Source of the DNA: Pomphorhynchus laevis
Lineage: Eukaryota; Acanthocephala; Palaeacanthocephala; Echinorhynchida; Pomphorhynchidae
Reading direction: 5' to 3'
Assembly: GCA_012934845.2 (NCBI GenBank)
Contig: WNNJ02000123.1
Coordinates: forward strand, 124,001 to 188,000
DNA: 64,000 bases
Shown here: in pieces, positions 21,101-32,385 of the stretch
How the letters are laid out: every line of letters starts with the position of its first letter
Numbering within the stretch: position 1 is the first letter of the stretch
Notes under the pieces: model-generated
What the model saw: the letters and a program-made list of their open reading frames with translations, nothing else
Databases searched by the model: none
What the model was told of the DNA's origin: nothing
Translations under genes and position numbers: made by a program

Positions 21101-21194
21101 CACAGGCGTGCTACGGAAGATGATATAAAAACAGCCCGTTGATAGCACAGAGTTAATTCGATATACATCTCGTTACTTACTTTTCAAATTAATA

Positions 21195-21865
21195 TTTCAA
21201 GATATTTAATTTTTATTTTTTTAGATAAAAATTAAAAATAAAAAATAAAAATATGTAGTGCATATTACGACTTGAAACGTTAAATACATTATCAATAGAC
21301 AATTGTTCATAACCTATAAAAAGTATATCAGGTAAAACTTAACAAAAATACGATAAAAATTATTTTTTGAGATAAGAACTTTTTTCACAAATTTTTCAAT
21401 TATGAATACAAATTTATTAATTTAATATTAATAAACATTTATGCAAATATGAATTAAATAATAAGGTAGTTGCCTAGGAAGGGATCTCAAGCCGACTCTA
21501 AATATTATAAATACAACGATTTTTTTATATTATTTTAATCAGCGGAGTTGAATATACCAACTATCTAAATTTTAGCTAGAATAAACTCTCAGGTGAAGAG
21601 AAATGTAATGTTTTAGTTGGGAAGATATGTTCAATTAAGGTTTTTATCATAGTATTAAAAAATAAATCATTTTGATGAAATGTTTTTAACTTAAATTCTT
21701 CAATGTCGTCCAAAAGTTTTTCAAAGAGAGGTAAGCTATTGACGCGCGAATTTCGCCTCCAAGCATATTCGCCCAAATAAATATTCATCCTTTTTTGTCC
21801 CTTTATTCATAAAATGTTTTAACTGACGCCACTGTGGCACAATTCGCTATGACATCATAGAAATT
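21195..21865 (-). pseudogene. Merlin/IS1016-type transposase relic, unit 2
   Basis: The second unit diverges from unit 1 by perhaps an eighth of positions by eye and carries an extra stretch of about 104 bp near 21405-21508. The minus strand from 21840 gives VPQWRQLKHFMNKGTKKDE. A shifted frame gives IYLGEYAWRRNSRVN, then PLFEKLLDDIEEFKLK, keeping the intact WRR motif that unit 1 has lost. Only the C-terminal part of the transposase is present and the catalytic DDE core is missing. The same part being present twice in the same orientation points to tandem duplication, and independent insertion is less likely. Confidence 0.5.
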
Positions 21866-21974
21866 TAGAATAATATATGCACATGTTAATTAATCGTTGG
21901 TACCTAAGATTGGATCTACAAATTTTTGTGAATGGTTAACCGTTAAATGGTTGTAACCATAGTATTCTAATTTG

Positions 21975-22622
21975 ATAATAATACGATAATTTATTTAACG
22001 TGGCAAATGCGTGCAAAATGCACGCTTACATGACCACTAACAAACAAAAAAAGAACATCAAAAGTCACAGATAATTAGTTAATTGTTGAAATGGAATTGG
22101 ATTTGGCGTTTGAAGTACGGCATAGATGTTGATTGGCGGATATGAATAGGCAGTTGATTCCACAAGAGAATAGCAGCCACAACGAAGGAGCGGAAGCCAA
22201 AAGAGGTAGAGTAGATTGGGACATGTAAAAGAAGGGAATTACGGGAACGCAGAGCACAATACACAGTACGAGAATTGTCGAGAAAAGGAAGGTTGAGAAA
22301 TGAAGGGGTATGAGAAGTTATAAGGCGAAAAGCAATGATAAGAAGACGAATTTGAACACGACAATAAATGGTAGGCCAATCAAGAGAAACAAGATAGTGG
22401 GATGTATGATCAAAACGACGAAGACGGAGAACTCGGACGGCAGCGTTGATTATGCGTTGTAAAGGAAGAAGAGTGGATTTAGGTGAATTGGAAAATAGAC
22501 TAAGACAGTAATCAAGTCTTGAGAAAAGAAGAGAAAATATGAGTCATACAAGAAGGGAAATCGATCAATCTACGAACTTGACGGAGATTGCGGAGTATCA
22601 AGGTAGATGAGTATCAAGGTAG
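21975..22622 (-). mobile_element. L2-like LINE fragment, 3' end subfamily
   Basis: Read downward from 22622, it holds the end of ORF2: RSSTLILRNLRQ, the LDYCLSLFSNSP block, LQRIINAAVRVLRLRRFDH, YCALRSRNSLLLHVP, and LLWNQLPIHIRQSTSMPYFKR before the stop near 22079. The 3' UTR hairpin (22009-22025) is GCGTGCA with a TTT loop on this strand, different from copies 1-3. A 15-bp AGTATCAAGGTAGAT duplication marks the 5' truncation point near 22600-22622. It is older than copies 1-3 but has few breaks. Confidence 0.75.
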
Positions 22623-23504
22623 ATATAACCTTTCCAGCAGTCGCTGTGAATGATACTACCTGAATTAATAAGTTACGTAAGTCTGCTGACAAGGAACGCA
22701 TCAAGTTTGCCCGTGTATATTGATCGTGTTGATATTAAATTGCAAAGTTAACCAATGTATGTGCTAGTCTTATTGAATTTTCTGAATGGCAAATTCGCAT
22801 TGTGCCCCAAAACTGCGCGTCTACATTGATGGACCTTATCTTCATTTTGTTCGATTCGCAGCTCGAATTATTGCTTCTTTGTCTATCAATAGAAATAGAG
22901 TTCCATTGCATATTGAATAGTTTTTCTAAAATCAAATTTAAGCGCATAGGCTTGGGATCAGGCTATATTTTGTAAAAGCGACCTCACTGGAATCCCATTT
23001 ATTAAAGATGGTTTTAATAGACTAGCGATATGTCAACTTTGATTACTGATGCGGCAGAGAATACGCGTCCCTTTGTCATAAGTTTTCTATATTCACGTTT
23101 CCAAGATTTGATGGCATTGTGTTATTATTCGATAATATACAAGATTCGTTATGCAATTGACGGATTTTTTCTTTACACAAGCGTACCCGATTCTCAAGTG
23201 TTTTACATATTACTGAAACTTTTCGAGACACGGGGTATTTTTAAAGACATCTTGCAAAAAAATTTTTTTCATTTTCAAAGACATACTATTATCGCTCTCA
23301 GTGACAGCAGATTCATAAAAAATAAGTAAGGACATCAATAGCTGCATTTTGCAGTTTCTACATTTGTTAATTATCAATTATTAATAAAAATAATTATTAA
23401 TAATTTATATTATTGATAATTTATATTATATTATACGTATTAATTTATATTTATATTACTTGCATAATTCTTATAATATAAACTTATAAAATAATAAGTT
23501 ATTA
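22623..23504. other. Mostly unassigned; possible LINE endonuclease scrap
   Basis: A plus-strand frame at about 22735-22850 reads LTNVCASLIEFSEW, then STLMDLIF, faintly like the end of an EEP endonuclease; I do not trust it alone. An open frame at 23030-23329 (99 aa) matches nothing I know and lacks neighbours that would support it. The stretch 23380-23500 is very AT-rich with ATT/TTA runs. Confidence 0.3.
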
Positions 23505-23663
23505 TTATTCTATTTTCAACAACAATAAGAGCTTAAACAGCTCGAACATGTTGGTTCACAACAGGGAAAAAAGAAGGAAAATTAAAAATTAAATAAATAA
23601 ACGAAATAATGTGCAATTCAGGCATGACGACAACGCATCCTGAGGTAATTTCGCAATCGTCAT

Positions 23664-25110
23664 TTAAAACTCCCCCAGGTTACCATTTATCGCCACAGAA
23701 GGTAGACCATTCCAGATAGGCACAATTCCATTATGGATTCTTGATATTCGTTTATTGCAGACTCGTCTTCTCTTCAGCATATAGTTGTGACCACGTAGAC
23801 GATCGTTGGTTCTTAGCTCAAACGTGTCTTTGCAACAGTGGCCTGGGGTGGTCAAGCACCTCCACACGAACATCAGATCATTAAATTTTAGTGAAATTTT
23901 CATTGGGGGGGGGAACGTCGAGACAGCGCAGGTGTTCCTCGCAAGGTAACGAACGTATGGACCGCATTAAATGTGTGCACCGATAGAGAATGCGTTCGTA
24001 AGCGTCCAGCTCAAGCTGGAACTGATGGTAAGCAACGACGGACCCATACAGCATGCGTGGGAGGATTGCGCATCGGTAAAGGGTACGCAATCTCACAGAA
24101 TCAAGATGACCGAACACCCTACGTACTAGACCGAGGAGGCGAACGCACTTGCTTACAACATGATCGACATGAGAGCGGGAGCCAAAGTCACTAGTTACAA
24201 TCACACTCAGGTCCGACATTTGCAAGACTTTTACAATCTGACAGCCATCAATTCGGTAGCTACCACTGAAGGTCCCTTTTCCAATATGTAGGTGGAAACA
24301 TTTCGCAGGGTTCACTTTGAGTCCGACAGCATTGCACCATCGAGAAACCATCTCGACATCTTTCTGGAGTATAGTTACATCACTGGGACTATTCAATGAA
24401 CGCCATATTTTGAGGTCGTCAGCGTACAGAAGACACTGTGAATTTATGACAGAAGGGAGTGAGTTGATGTAGACGTTGAAGAGTAGTGGGCTGATTACAC
24501 ACCCCTGAGGAACCCCTACAAACATAGGAAGCCATTCAGACAAGACACCGCTGATCTTAACTGCAAAGAAACGAGATGTTAGGAATAAATGCAGCCATCT
24601 ATGGATAGGACCTCTGATACCGTAGTGCCAAAGTGCTGAAAGTAGAATGTCATGTTTCACACAGTCGAAGGTTTTAGACAGATCAAAGAAAAGCACATCG
24701 AGTCCAACACCTGATCGCATGGAATCAGCCCAACTGTGTCTTGATGTTGCAAGATTGGTGATCGTAGATCTGTTCTTCCTGAAGCCATGTTGTACATCAC
24801 TGAATATATTGAGACTTTCAAGGTGGAAACGGAGAGCTTTATCAATTAGTTTTTCGAGAACTTTACAAGCCACACAAGTGAGACTAATAGGTTGGTAATT
24901 ATTCACAGAAGTACGTTCGCCCTTCATGAACAGTGGAAGATCCAGAGACTTCTTCCAGTCATTAGGAAGTATGCCGCTAGATATCGAGCATTGAAATAAT
25001 TGAAAAAGCGGTCTACATAAGATATCAACTGATTCATAAAAAAGTAATAGAGGCAGTCTGTCAGGACCGGCAGCAAGTGAGTTCGGCAGCTGTCTCTGTA
25101 TTTTCAACAC
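23664..25110 (-). pseudogene. Family B1 reverse transcriptase and C-terminus
   Basis: From 25110 an open frame of 409 codons covers the whole RT: SLAAGPDRLPLLLF, NYQPISLTCVACKVLEKLI, QHGFRKNRSTITNLATSR, FFDLSKTFDCVKHDILL, VGVPQGCVISPLLFNVYIN, and LLYADDLKIWRSL with both catalytic aspartates kept. It then continues through VNPAKC and the thumb. The frame shifts near 23890 into 23903-23664, which has RGHNYMLKRRRVCNKR and IWNGLPSV, the family's closing motif. Only this one shift separates the RT from its C-terminus. The clade is CR1/jockey superfamily, and I cannot place it more finely. Confidence 0.75.
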
Positions 25111-25246
25111 GTCGCGCTCGCTGAAATCAAATACGCATGATCTATGATTTGGGAGACCAGATCACCGTGTATAGTTGGAAAACGAAGGAACCTATTATGT
25201 GATATTTGAGTAGTGAATACTGAATTCCTCTGCTATGAGCTTCGGG

Positions 25247-26450
25247 TCATTCAAAATTGTCCCTTGTACGTTGGCGAGACATGGAATTATATTTCCGGGC
25301 TTCAGATGGGACCTGAGATGTTTGAAGAAAGGGATTAGTTGCCCACGCAACAGCGGCAGAGAGAATCAATGAAATGCTTGCGCTTGGATTTTTTAACAAT
25401 GTTGCAAAGTTTCTTGTCTGTTTGTACAGTCGGTAGGAACATTTGTCATTTTTAAATTCTTGGAATTTGCGGTCACGCAACTTTATGGCACTGTTGACCT
25501 GACGATCAATCCAGGGTAGACGAAAGGCAACACTAGAGGATCGTTTAACCGGGCTATAATAGCTAATGGCAGCCTGTAGAATACACTTGAAAAAATCCCA
25601 TGCAAACTCAATTTCGTGTTGTGAGGGATCTTGCCATACTACTCGGAACAGCGACTCTCTCGGTTTAGCATAGTCGGTTTTGTGCATATTTAAGGAGTGG
25701 CATGAAGTGCGAGAGCGACCCATTAGAGAAGACCGAATGGATAAAATACGGTGATCACTGCAGCCGAGAGGAGGATAGTACTCTATAAGATTCACCATAT
25801 GCTCACTACTAGAAAGGCATAGATCTAAAATTAAGCGACTTGATCCTCGAACAAAAGTAAATTTCCTTACATGCTGAGTAAAATCGAGAAAGATGGAGGT
25901 ATCTAATAAGCTTGAAGTGTTGACTTCACAACGAAATATGGGGATCATCAAGTCCCAATCGATGTGCGGCATACTGATGTCGCCCAGAATCAATGTAGGT
26001 AAACCAGATGATGCGTGCATGATTAATGAATTGCAAATATCCGAGACTGGCAACGAATGGAGCGATAGAACAGGCTTATAGTGAAGGCACCAATTGCAGT
26101 GTCCCTAGAAGTGGCCCACAGAAAGTCAGAGCTGATATCTTGCCCACACGAAGACTCAATGGTTTTGAAAAATATGGGATCTTTAGCATAAAGAACGACG
26201 CCACCCCCTGGATGATAGTCGGTCTGCGCGTAAGTGTGTATATCCATCGAGCGCTATTTCACTATCTGGGTGGAGCCACGTTTCAGTGATAGCACTGATG
26301 TCTGGCTGAAGTTCGGATGACCCTAAACGTAATTCGTTGATTTTATTGCATGAACTGAGAGCATTCAAATAAACAATGTGAAGTTTATAGCAATGAGTAC
26401 TAGACGATGGGTGCCTTGGTGGGTCGACCACAATAACAGAGCGTAAATTG
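25247..26450 (-). pseudogene. Family B1 EEP endonuclease
   Basis: Three overlapping frames carry an EEP-type LINE endonuclease: LNALSSCNKINELR and ITETWLHPDSEIALDGY (26431-26183), GGGVVLYAKD (26247-26023), and LILGDISMPHIDWDL, LILDLCLSSS and CSDHRILSIR (26053-25247). After the endonuclease comes the linker PWIDRQVNSAIKLRDRKFQEFK that usually precedes the RT. GDFN has changed to GDIS, a likely loss at an active-site loop. At least two frame changes split it. Confidence 0.65.
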
Positions 26451-26451
26451 T

Positions 26452-27690
26452 TTACATAGCAGAAACGCTCGTTGCGGTAGCGACGGAGAGATGAGAAAGG
26501 GCAGCACCAGGTGAAACCGGGTTGGGTTTTACGTGGAATGAGGTAGAAATTCTTCGTCGCACCACCCGAAAATCCTTAATGGTTAAATTCGTATGACCAG
26601 CTTCGATTCTTCGACGCAACTCTAATTTAGCCTCTCTTAACTTTAACCTGTCGTCATAAGAAAGGTCTCTAAGGATCCTAATAGGAGAGCCTTTCAGATG
26701 GTACGAATGTGAGACTATGGTGACACAATCATCGGGCGAATGGAAAATCACTTTTAACAGCATTGGACCTCCCTCGGACTTGCGCTTCCCTAGTCTAAAG
26801 ACATTGCGAACACGGACTTCCACTGAATTGGGAAGGCATGAGGAGACGACATGGGAAAGAATCAATTTTACGGCCTGTACATCATGGTGGATTCTTTCCA
26901 AATGATTGGAGGACTTTGACTCAACTACATTTGCTAAAAGGAGAGCCTGAGAGCGATCGTAGCTACGTTTAGTGGCGCTCGATCTAGCAGGCACACCAAA
27001 TCCGCCGCACAAACTAGTCCCAGAATCAACAGGATCGGCGGGAGCTTTGTCCGTATTTTCGACCCCACTAAAGTGTGCCGTATTGTTTAAACGAGCAGGC
27101 AACCGTGGAAGCGAATTGCCCAAAGTTGTTGGGGCTGAGAGCCCTACAGAAGAGTCTGGTGCTGGGGACTTGCAACCAACGTAAGGTAGAGAATTTTCGG
27201 CTGCATGCAAGGACAGCAGTGGAAAGTGTGTTGGTGGATCTGATGTTCGTGTGGCTCGGTCACTCGACGCATCATTAGAATCGTTCCGAAAGTCGTGAAG
27301 TATGACTTCCTAGGCCGTTGTGTCGATCTTCGGCGCAACATCCTTTGATACATTTGATCAATACGACTCGCCATCCCGACCCCTTGGAATTGCGATAGAA
27401 GGAATTTGCGGAAGAAGTACAATGATCCTGCCTGGACATACTTGAGAATATTGTATTGTGTCGGTGTCAGGAGCTGCATTTCTCAACATTCTTAAACGAC
27501 CACAACCTCTCGCCCAAATGCGAGTAGGGGTAATAGTATCGCTTACGCATACCTGAGATTCACTCAATTGTCCACAACAAATATGGTTGTTGTTGATGGC
27601 CTCGCCAATCAGAGTATTTTCTAAATTTGGCATCTTTACGAAATTCCGAGTAGCCTCAATTCCACGCTGATCACAGGTTGCAATTGACAT
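26452..27690 (-). pseudogene. Family B1 ORF1
   Basis: The start at 27690 gives MSIATCDQRGIEATRNF and NNNHICCGQL, a decayed version of the Cys motif of related ORF1 proteins. The frame changes around 27360-27210. The main conserved part, from 27210 to the stop at 26452, reads VKLILSHVVSSCLPNSVEV, then NVFRLGKRKSEGGPMLLKV, HLKGSPIRILRDLSYDDRLK, and GHTNLTIKDFRVVRRR. These are the usual ORF1 RNA-binding-region motifs of CR1-type LINEs. A Pro/Ser-rich linker precedes it. The product would coat element RNA. It is defective because of the frame change. Confidence 0.65.
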
Positions 27691-27700
27691 GGAGCGTGAC

Positions 27701-29484
27701 TTGGTAGGAACTAGTTTATTCTAAAACGAACATTTTAGTCGGTTATTCAAATGTTCGTAGTCTCCTGGCTCAGTTCTCTGAAATTAAATTCATAGTTGCT
27801 TCGAAACGTTTTGATGTATTTTGTATAACCGAAACATGGCTACATTCTAACATTTCGGATGATTGTGTTGCCATCCCTAACTATTTTCTAATACGTTCGG
27901 ATCGCTTGTGTGGTAAACGTGGAGGTGGAATAGCCGCCTATGTGCGAAATAGTCTCCTGGTATCGAATATCTCTGCTTGTCGCGACGATATTGGTTCTTC
28001 CTTTGAAGATCTTGCTTTTACACTGGGAAATGGTCAACGATCCCGATTCTGCGTCCTTTACCGTTCTCCGTCCTATGAATTAAGATTTGACTCTCTTAAA
28101 CCACATTTGCTAAGTTTATCTTCGTATCCTCTGATTTTGCTCCTGGGTGACTTCAATATCCCCTAAATAGACTGGAAAAATAGTCATTCACGACCAATTA
28201 ACAGAATTAAAGAACCTACTTGTGTGACAGGGACGCCTTCTATATTCGATTTGGTCTTTACTAAGTGTTTGGGTGACGTTTCAGGTTTTCGTTATGACGC
28301 ACCAATTGGCAATAGCGATCACTGTGTACTCTCTATGTGACTGTCGCTGTTCAACAGGGCCTCACAAAACTCTAATTTTAAAAAGAGTTGTTGGGTAGGT
28401 GGTGATGCTAGTCAACTAGCTGCAAGCTTCCCAAAGGGTATCTGTGATAGTCTTCGTATCCACTTCGGTTTGGAGGTTCCATTAGTCTTTGATCTGCTCC
28501 ATTATGAATTGAAGCGAATTTCCGATATCTTTGATCTGCTACGTGCCTGCAAGTCCAAGCATGAACATCCTCCTTGGTTCGACAGAGAGCTTCTTGATGC
28601 TATCAGATCCCGCAACAAATTGTGGCGCGAATTTAGGCGTTCTCCTGCTTCCAAACGTGCCTACATCGACTCTCGGAACTTATGCAATCGGCTAAAATTT
28701 CAGAAACGCTATTCGTACGAAGATAGTATCGCCAGGGATGCACCTTTAGATCCTAGGAGGTGTTAGTCTTATGTAAGAAACAACAGAACACTTGTCGCCA
28801 CAATTAGCTCAATCCAAACGCCAACTGAAACTTTGACCGATTCGTCTCTAATCGCCCAACATTCAGCTAATGGCTTTTTGGTACAGGCTTTGACCTCTGA
28901 CAAACTGCATGACTTTAGTTGGAAATATGTTCCCGTTGTCATCGGTGTGTGTTCGTACACTCAGAGTGGATGAGGTGTTGAACGAGGTTATGAAGCTCGA
29001 TCCGTTTACATCTCCGGGACCAGACAATATTGCTACTTTCCTCGTCAAATCCCTAGCGAACGTACTGAGCAATGATTTAACTATGTTCTTCAGATACAGC
29101 TTAAACACATACTGGATTCATGACAGTTGGAAGTATGCAATTGTGGTGCCTATACCCAAAAAGCATCCTGCTAGCTTTTGCGTAGACTTTCGGCCCATTA
29201 GCTTGACTAGCGTATTCTGCAAACTTTTAGAAAGAATCATTGCTAGTAGAATCAGGGATCATTTGGATCGTAATCACATATTGGTTGAATCTCAACATGG
29301 TTTCAGGATCGGACGTTCATGCCTTACTAACCTACTAACTGCGCGTGAAAAATGGGCTGATGCTCTGGGGCTGGGTTTCAGGTTCATACAGTATTCCTTG
29401 ATTTTTCGAAAGCTTTTGATAGGGTACCACACGACGGCATAGTGTCTTTACTGTATCACTATGGACTCCATTCATATATTTGTG
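27701..29484 (+). pseudogene. CR1/jockey-type LINE (family B2): endonuclease and RT, 5'-truncated
   Basis: Starts at the N-terminus of the endonuclease: SNVRSLLAQFSEIKF, FCITETWLHSNISDD and GGGIAAYVRNS, then LLLGDFNIP followed by a stop near 28166, and SIFDLVFTKC and NSDHCVLSM with another stop. The linker has HPPWFDRELLDAIRSRNKLWR (28560-28630). The RT starts near 28970 with LDPFTSPGPDNIATFLVKSL, VDFRPISLTSVFCKLLERII and QHGFRIGRSCLTNLL, then shifts near 29395 before the FDRV block. At 29484 it jumps straight to a C-terminal segment, so the palm with YADD is deleted. Confidence 0.7.
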
Positions 29485-29689
29485 AGTGGTTCAGCCAAGA
29501 GGAAGTAGTTGCAGCCCCCAGTTTGAGAACGTTTAAATCACAATGCTACAAATGGATACGTGAACAATGCCGCCATTCAACACTACCACTGGAATACCCT
29601 AATTAGCTACGTTGACTGATTATTTGCTTTTCTTCTTTTTTTGGACTCTGCCTGAATAGCCTTTTGGCTTTGGTATGTATTGGAAGAAT
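29485..29689 (+). mobile_element. 3' end of LINE family C joined to B2
   Basis: Encodes EEVVAAPSLRTFKSQCYKW and a 3' UTR with CTTTTCTTCTTTTTTTGGAC. It matches the minus-strand sequence 36890-37100 closely. It is either the true end of B2 after an internal deletion or a separate short insertion; the former is simpler. Confidence 0.6.
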
Positions 29690-30430
29690 AATACTAGAAA
29701 AAGATCCAGCTAAAATATTGGCTATTTGTGAATTTGAGTGTTGTGAAATCAATTTAAAATAATTGGCAAAAGCATTAGCGATGTCATTGTTTAATGTGAA
29801 AGATTTTCCATATTCAGATATGAGTTTATGCACACAAACATCTATTTTTGAAATTTGTATACTTGAACGAAGAGCTCGAATTAAAGACAGATTATTGAGC
29901 CAATCGCTCCTCAAAATTTCATCGTTTTTGCCGTTTAAATGATGTAAACTGGTTGCGAACAGCAATAAAATAATTGTGAGCTAGTTGACCATGTTTAAAT
30001 TTAATAAATACATTACGTTTAAGTTTTAATGCTCTTCGAAACTCACTGTCAAACAAAGGCTTGCTATGCATTAAAACTTCTTGAACTTTGCTTAAAGAAT
30101 AATGTCAAAGCAAATCCAATAATACAATTTGAAACTGTTTCTACGCGCTATAGGCACCCACTATAAAAGGATTTAGCCAGCCCACAATTGAAAGGTGCTG
30201 ACCAACTAAAGACACATTTGTTTTAAAATATTGAATTGAATTTGAATGATAAATTAAGGATGAAATTCTAGTGAAATGTAGGAATCCAAAAGGATAATCC
30301 AGTGATCCGATGCGCATAAAGGTTCGAGATGTGTAACTTTTTCTATAAGCTGTTTATCAGAAGTAAAGAATATATCTAGTAAAGATCGTTGATTCCCAGA
30401 AAACGTGTAAAATGACGCACGTTGAATAAA
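29690..30430 (-). pseudogene. CR1/jockey-type LINE fragment: endonuclease end and pre-RT linker
   Basis: Read from 30430 downward: GNQRSLLDIFFTSDKQLIEK then LEPLCASDHWIILLD, the end of an EEP endonuclease with its SDH motif. After a decayed stretch comes a clean frame (29965-29603) with LFATSLHHLNGKNDEILRSD, LRSSIQISKIDVCVH and NNDIANAFANYFKLIS, the linker region before the RT. The RT itself is absent. It faces the B2 3' end tail to tail. Several stops are present in the first half. Confidence 0.55.
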
Positions 30431-30894
30431 CTAAAATAAAATAATGTTAAAATAAACAAAAATATGTTAAAATAAACATAAATTAAACATGAAAAAATAA
30501 ATATCAAAATAAAAAATGTTTAAATAAACTAAAATATCAATGGATAAACTCATTAGAAAGGAATAAGGCCGTGTCTTCCCTATGTACCGATATATCGTAC
30601 TTTTGAGATAGTCAAAGGTGGAAAACTGATTTTTATATCCAGAATCATAAGACAAGCTCAAATCACGCGGCATGCATTATAGACCATCATCGTACTCCAA
30701 AATTATTCTCCTGTACTCCTAATTTATTCTGGATAAGCTTTCTTATCTGCATTTCATAAATTTCGGTTTGGCCATATGTGTGATTGCGCATGCAATCAAT
30801 TACCAGAAGATGTTCGTCAACATAATTAAGTTTCATGTGGCATTTTTCGTGAGAGCATGTGCAATAGCTCTCCCATGTTCTTGTCCATATTATT
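30431..30894. other. AT-rich spacer with AAAATAAAC repeats
   Basis: 30431-30545 carries repeated AAAATAAAC-like units. The remainder has no supported gene. A small GAGAGC...GCTCTC hairpin lies near 30850-30872. Confidence 0.35.
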
Positions 30895-31179
30895 ATGCGC
30901 ATGCAATTTCTTTAGACACCACAATTCGCACATTTAAGGACCGATGTGAAAATCGCATCACGCTTGGGACTTGCAATATGGTAATTTATATAGTGATAGA
31001 GGAAGACCTCTACGAGGTGAAGAACTAATTCTTCTCACCATGTGAAAATTAGTAAGCTCGTAGAGGCCATTCTCTATCACTATATAAATTACCACATGGC
31101 AAAATCCCATGTTAGGTCTGGCTTTCATATCGGTCCTTAAATGTATAAAATGTGCTGCCTAAAGAAATTGCATGTGCAT
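30895..31179. repeat. Foldback (long inverted repeat) element
   Basis: Two arms of about 122 bp (30895-31016 and 31057-31179) are imperfect reverse complements around a 40-bp centre. The best part is a perfect 22-bp block, 30980-31001 paired with 31072-31093. The outer ends are ATGCGCATGCAATTTC and its near-complement. No coding capacity and no clear target-site duplication was seen. It is best read as a MITE or foldback element; a hairpin RNA source is possible. Confidence 0.7.
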
Positions 31180-31269
31180 CCAGCTACTGCAGCTTCAAGC
31201 AAAATATTCGATATTGGATATTGAATACTGGTGTGGACGCTTCAAATTATTTTATTAATATAACAAACA

Positions 31270-31515
31270 GTAGCAAATGAGCTACAAGCTCGTGTCGCTT
31301 ACAAAACATGATAAAATAAAAAGAACCAACAAAAAAATGCAATCAAATAGTAGTCGCAAATTCCTTCTCTCGGCTTCAATGGCTTTCTTGATAGCATCAC
31401 TAGATATACTACTAGAGATATCAAGGTACTTTAGTGCATTCCACCAGTTAATTACCGGGTTGCAAATCGATGGTGAACAGGAATTCTTGTAGTTGGCTTT
31501 ATTAATTTCCACACA
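31270..31515 (-). pseudogene. Possible LINE C-terminal scrap
   Basis: A minus-strand frame encodes ICNPVINWWNALKYLD followed by ISSDAIKKAIEAERRN, which resembles the closing xxWNxLP region of LINE ORF2 and the tail after it. A hydrophobic run follows. Nothing else supports it, so this is a weak call. Confidence 0.3.
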
Positions 31516-32200
31516 TGCCCAGTCATTGATTTTTTTATCATTGATTTTTTGTATTTTCTATGAATTGATTTTTATCTTTTCTGTGAACAGTTAACTCGTG
31601 TGAAATAATAATTATAATAAATATATCCACCTATCGCTGGTACATAACTACGAGATTAACTATTTTTTCAAAATTCCTGTCACTTTACGGGAAAATATTT
31701 TTATTCTTTTCTGACAGAGAAATTTTGACATTTGTTATTTCTTACATTTGAGAAATTTGGTATTTGGTGAATTCTTATTTATAATTCTGACATTAAAGAA
31801 TTTTGACACTATAGAGTTTTGACTTTTGAGAATTCTGACATTTGAGAATTCTGACATAAGAAGGTACCTTTTCTGGTGTGTAAATGATGAAGAAGCACAG
31901 AACATACGAGGTTCATTTTTTAATATGGCTCGCCGAATTTTGTAGTTATCTATCCATGCGTTTTTAGACACTCATTTCTGTCACGAGTTTCTTGTATTTC
32001 CGAGAATAAGAAAGCTAACATCATATCCTCAAACATTGTGCCCTATGTTTTCTGAGTTTCATAATAAACTCATTTGAAACTTAATATTATCATTATTATT
32101 CCAATACATACCAAAACAGTTATCTATCCATGTAATAGTTTTTACTCCTATTACAAATTGATTGAAATTTGTCTTGGTTATATTAAGTTCTATACATTCC
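31516..32200. other. Unassigned AT-rich stretch
   Basis: I see no gene. 31740-31860 holds several copies of GAATTCTGACATTTGAG-like units, a decayed minisatellite. 31900-32160 has no recognisable content. Confidence 0.35.
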
Positions 32201-32340
32201 AGATTATTCCTGTCAGTTCCAGATTATTCCTGTCAGTTCCAGATTATTCTTGTCAGTTCCAGATTATTCCGGTCAGTTCCAGATTATTCCTTTCAGTTCC
32301 AGATTATTCCTGTCAGTTCCAGATTATTCCTGTCAGTTCC
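32201..32340 (+). repeat. 20-bp minisatellite, seven units, at the 5' end of L2 copy 3
   Basis: Seven units of AGATTATTCCTGTCAGTTCC, with single-base variants in units 3, 4 and 5, run up to 32340. The ORF1 ATG follows at 32386 after a GCTCGCTACGCTCGC leader. Because copies 1 and 2 are truncated before this point, the array may be part of the true L2-like 5' UTR. Confidence 0.8.
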
Positions 32341-32385
32341 GCTCGCTACGCTCGCGGATTGAGCTCAATCTATCGATAAAAGATC

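Larger units (their letters stand above)
23505..27700 (-). mobile_element. CR1/jockey-type LINE (family B1), nearly full length
   Basis: Minus-strand element with ORF1 (27690-26452), endonuclease (26450-25247), RT and C-terminus (25110-23664) and a 3' UTR ending in an AATAATAATAA-like tail near 23505. The ORF2 region is split into several frames, but each piece is long, so decay is moderate. It abuts another LINE in the opposite orientation at about 27700, head to head. Confidence 0.75.

Noticed and set aside
20888-21148. Open frame for a Pro/Leu/Phe-rich protein with apparent signal-like start
   Set aside because: It is the complement of a polypurine tract; composition alone explains the missing stops.
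23030-23329. 99-aa frame as a real gene
   Set aside because: No domain, no neighbouring support and surrounded by AT-rich spacer and LINE debris; left as unassigned.
32201-32340. Seven short repeats as a CRISPR array
   Set aside because: Repeats are contiguous with no spacers and the genome is eukaryotic.
32341-32364. GCTCGCTACGCTCGCGG as possible vector contamination
   Set aside because: It is embedded between an L2-like array and the ORF1 start with no further vector sequence.
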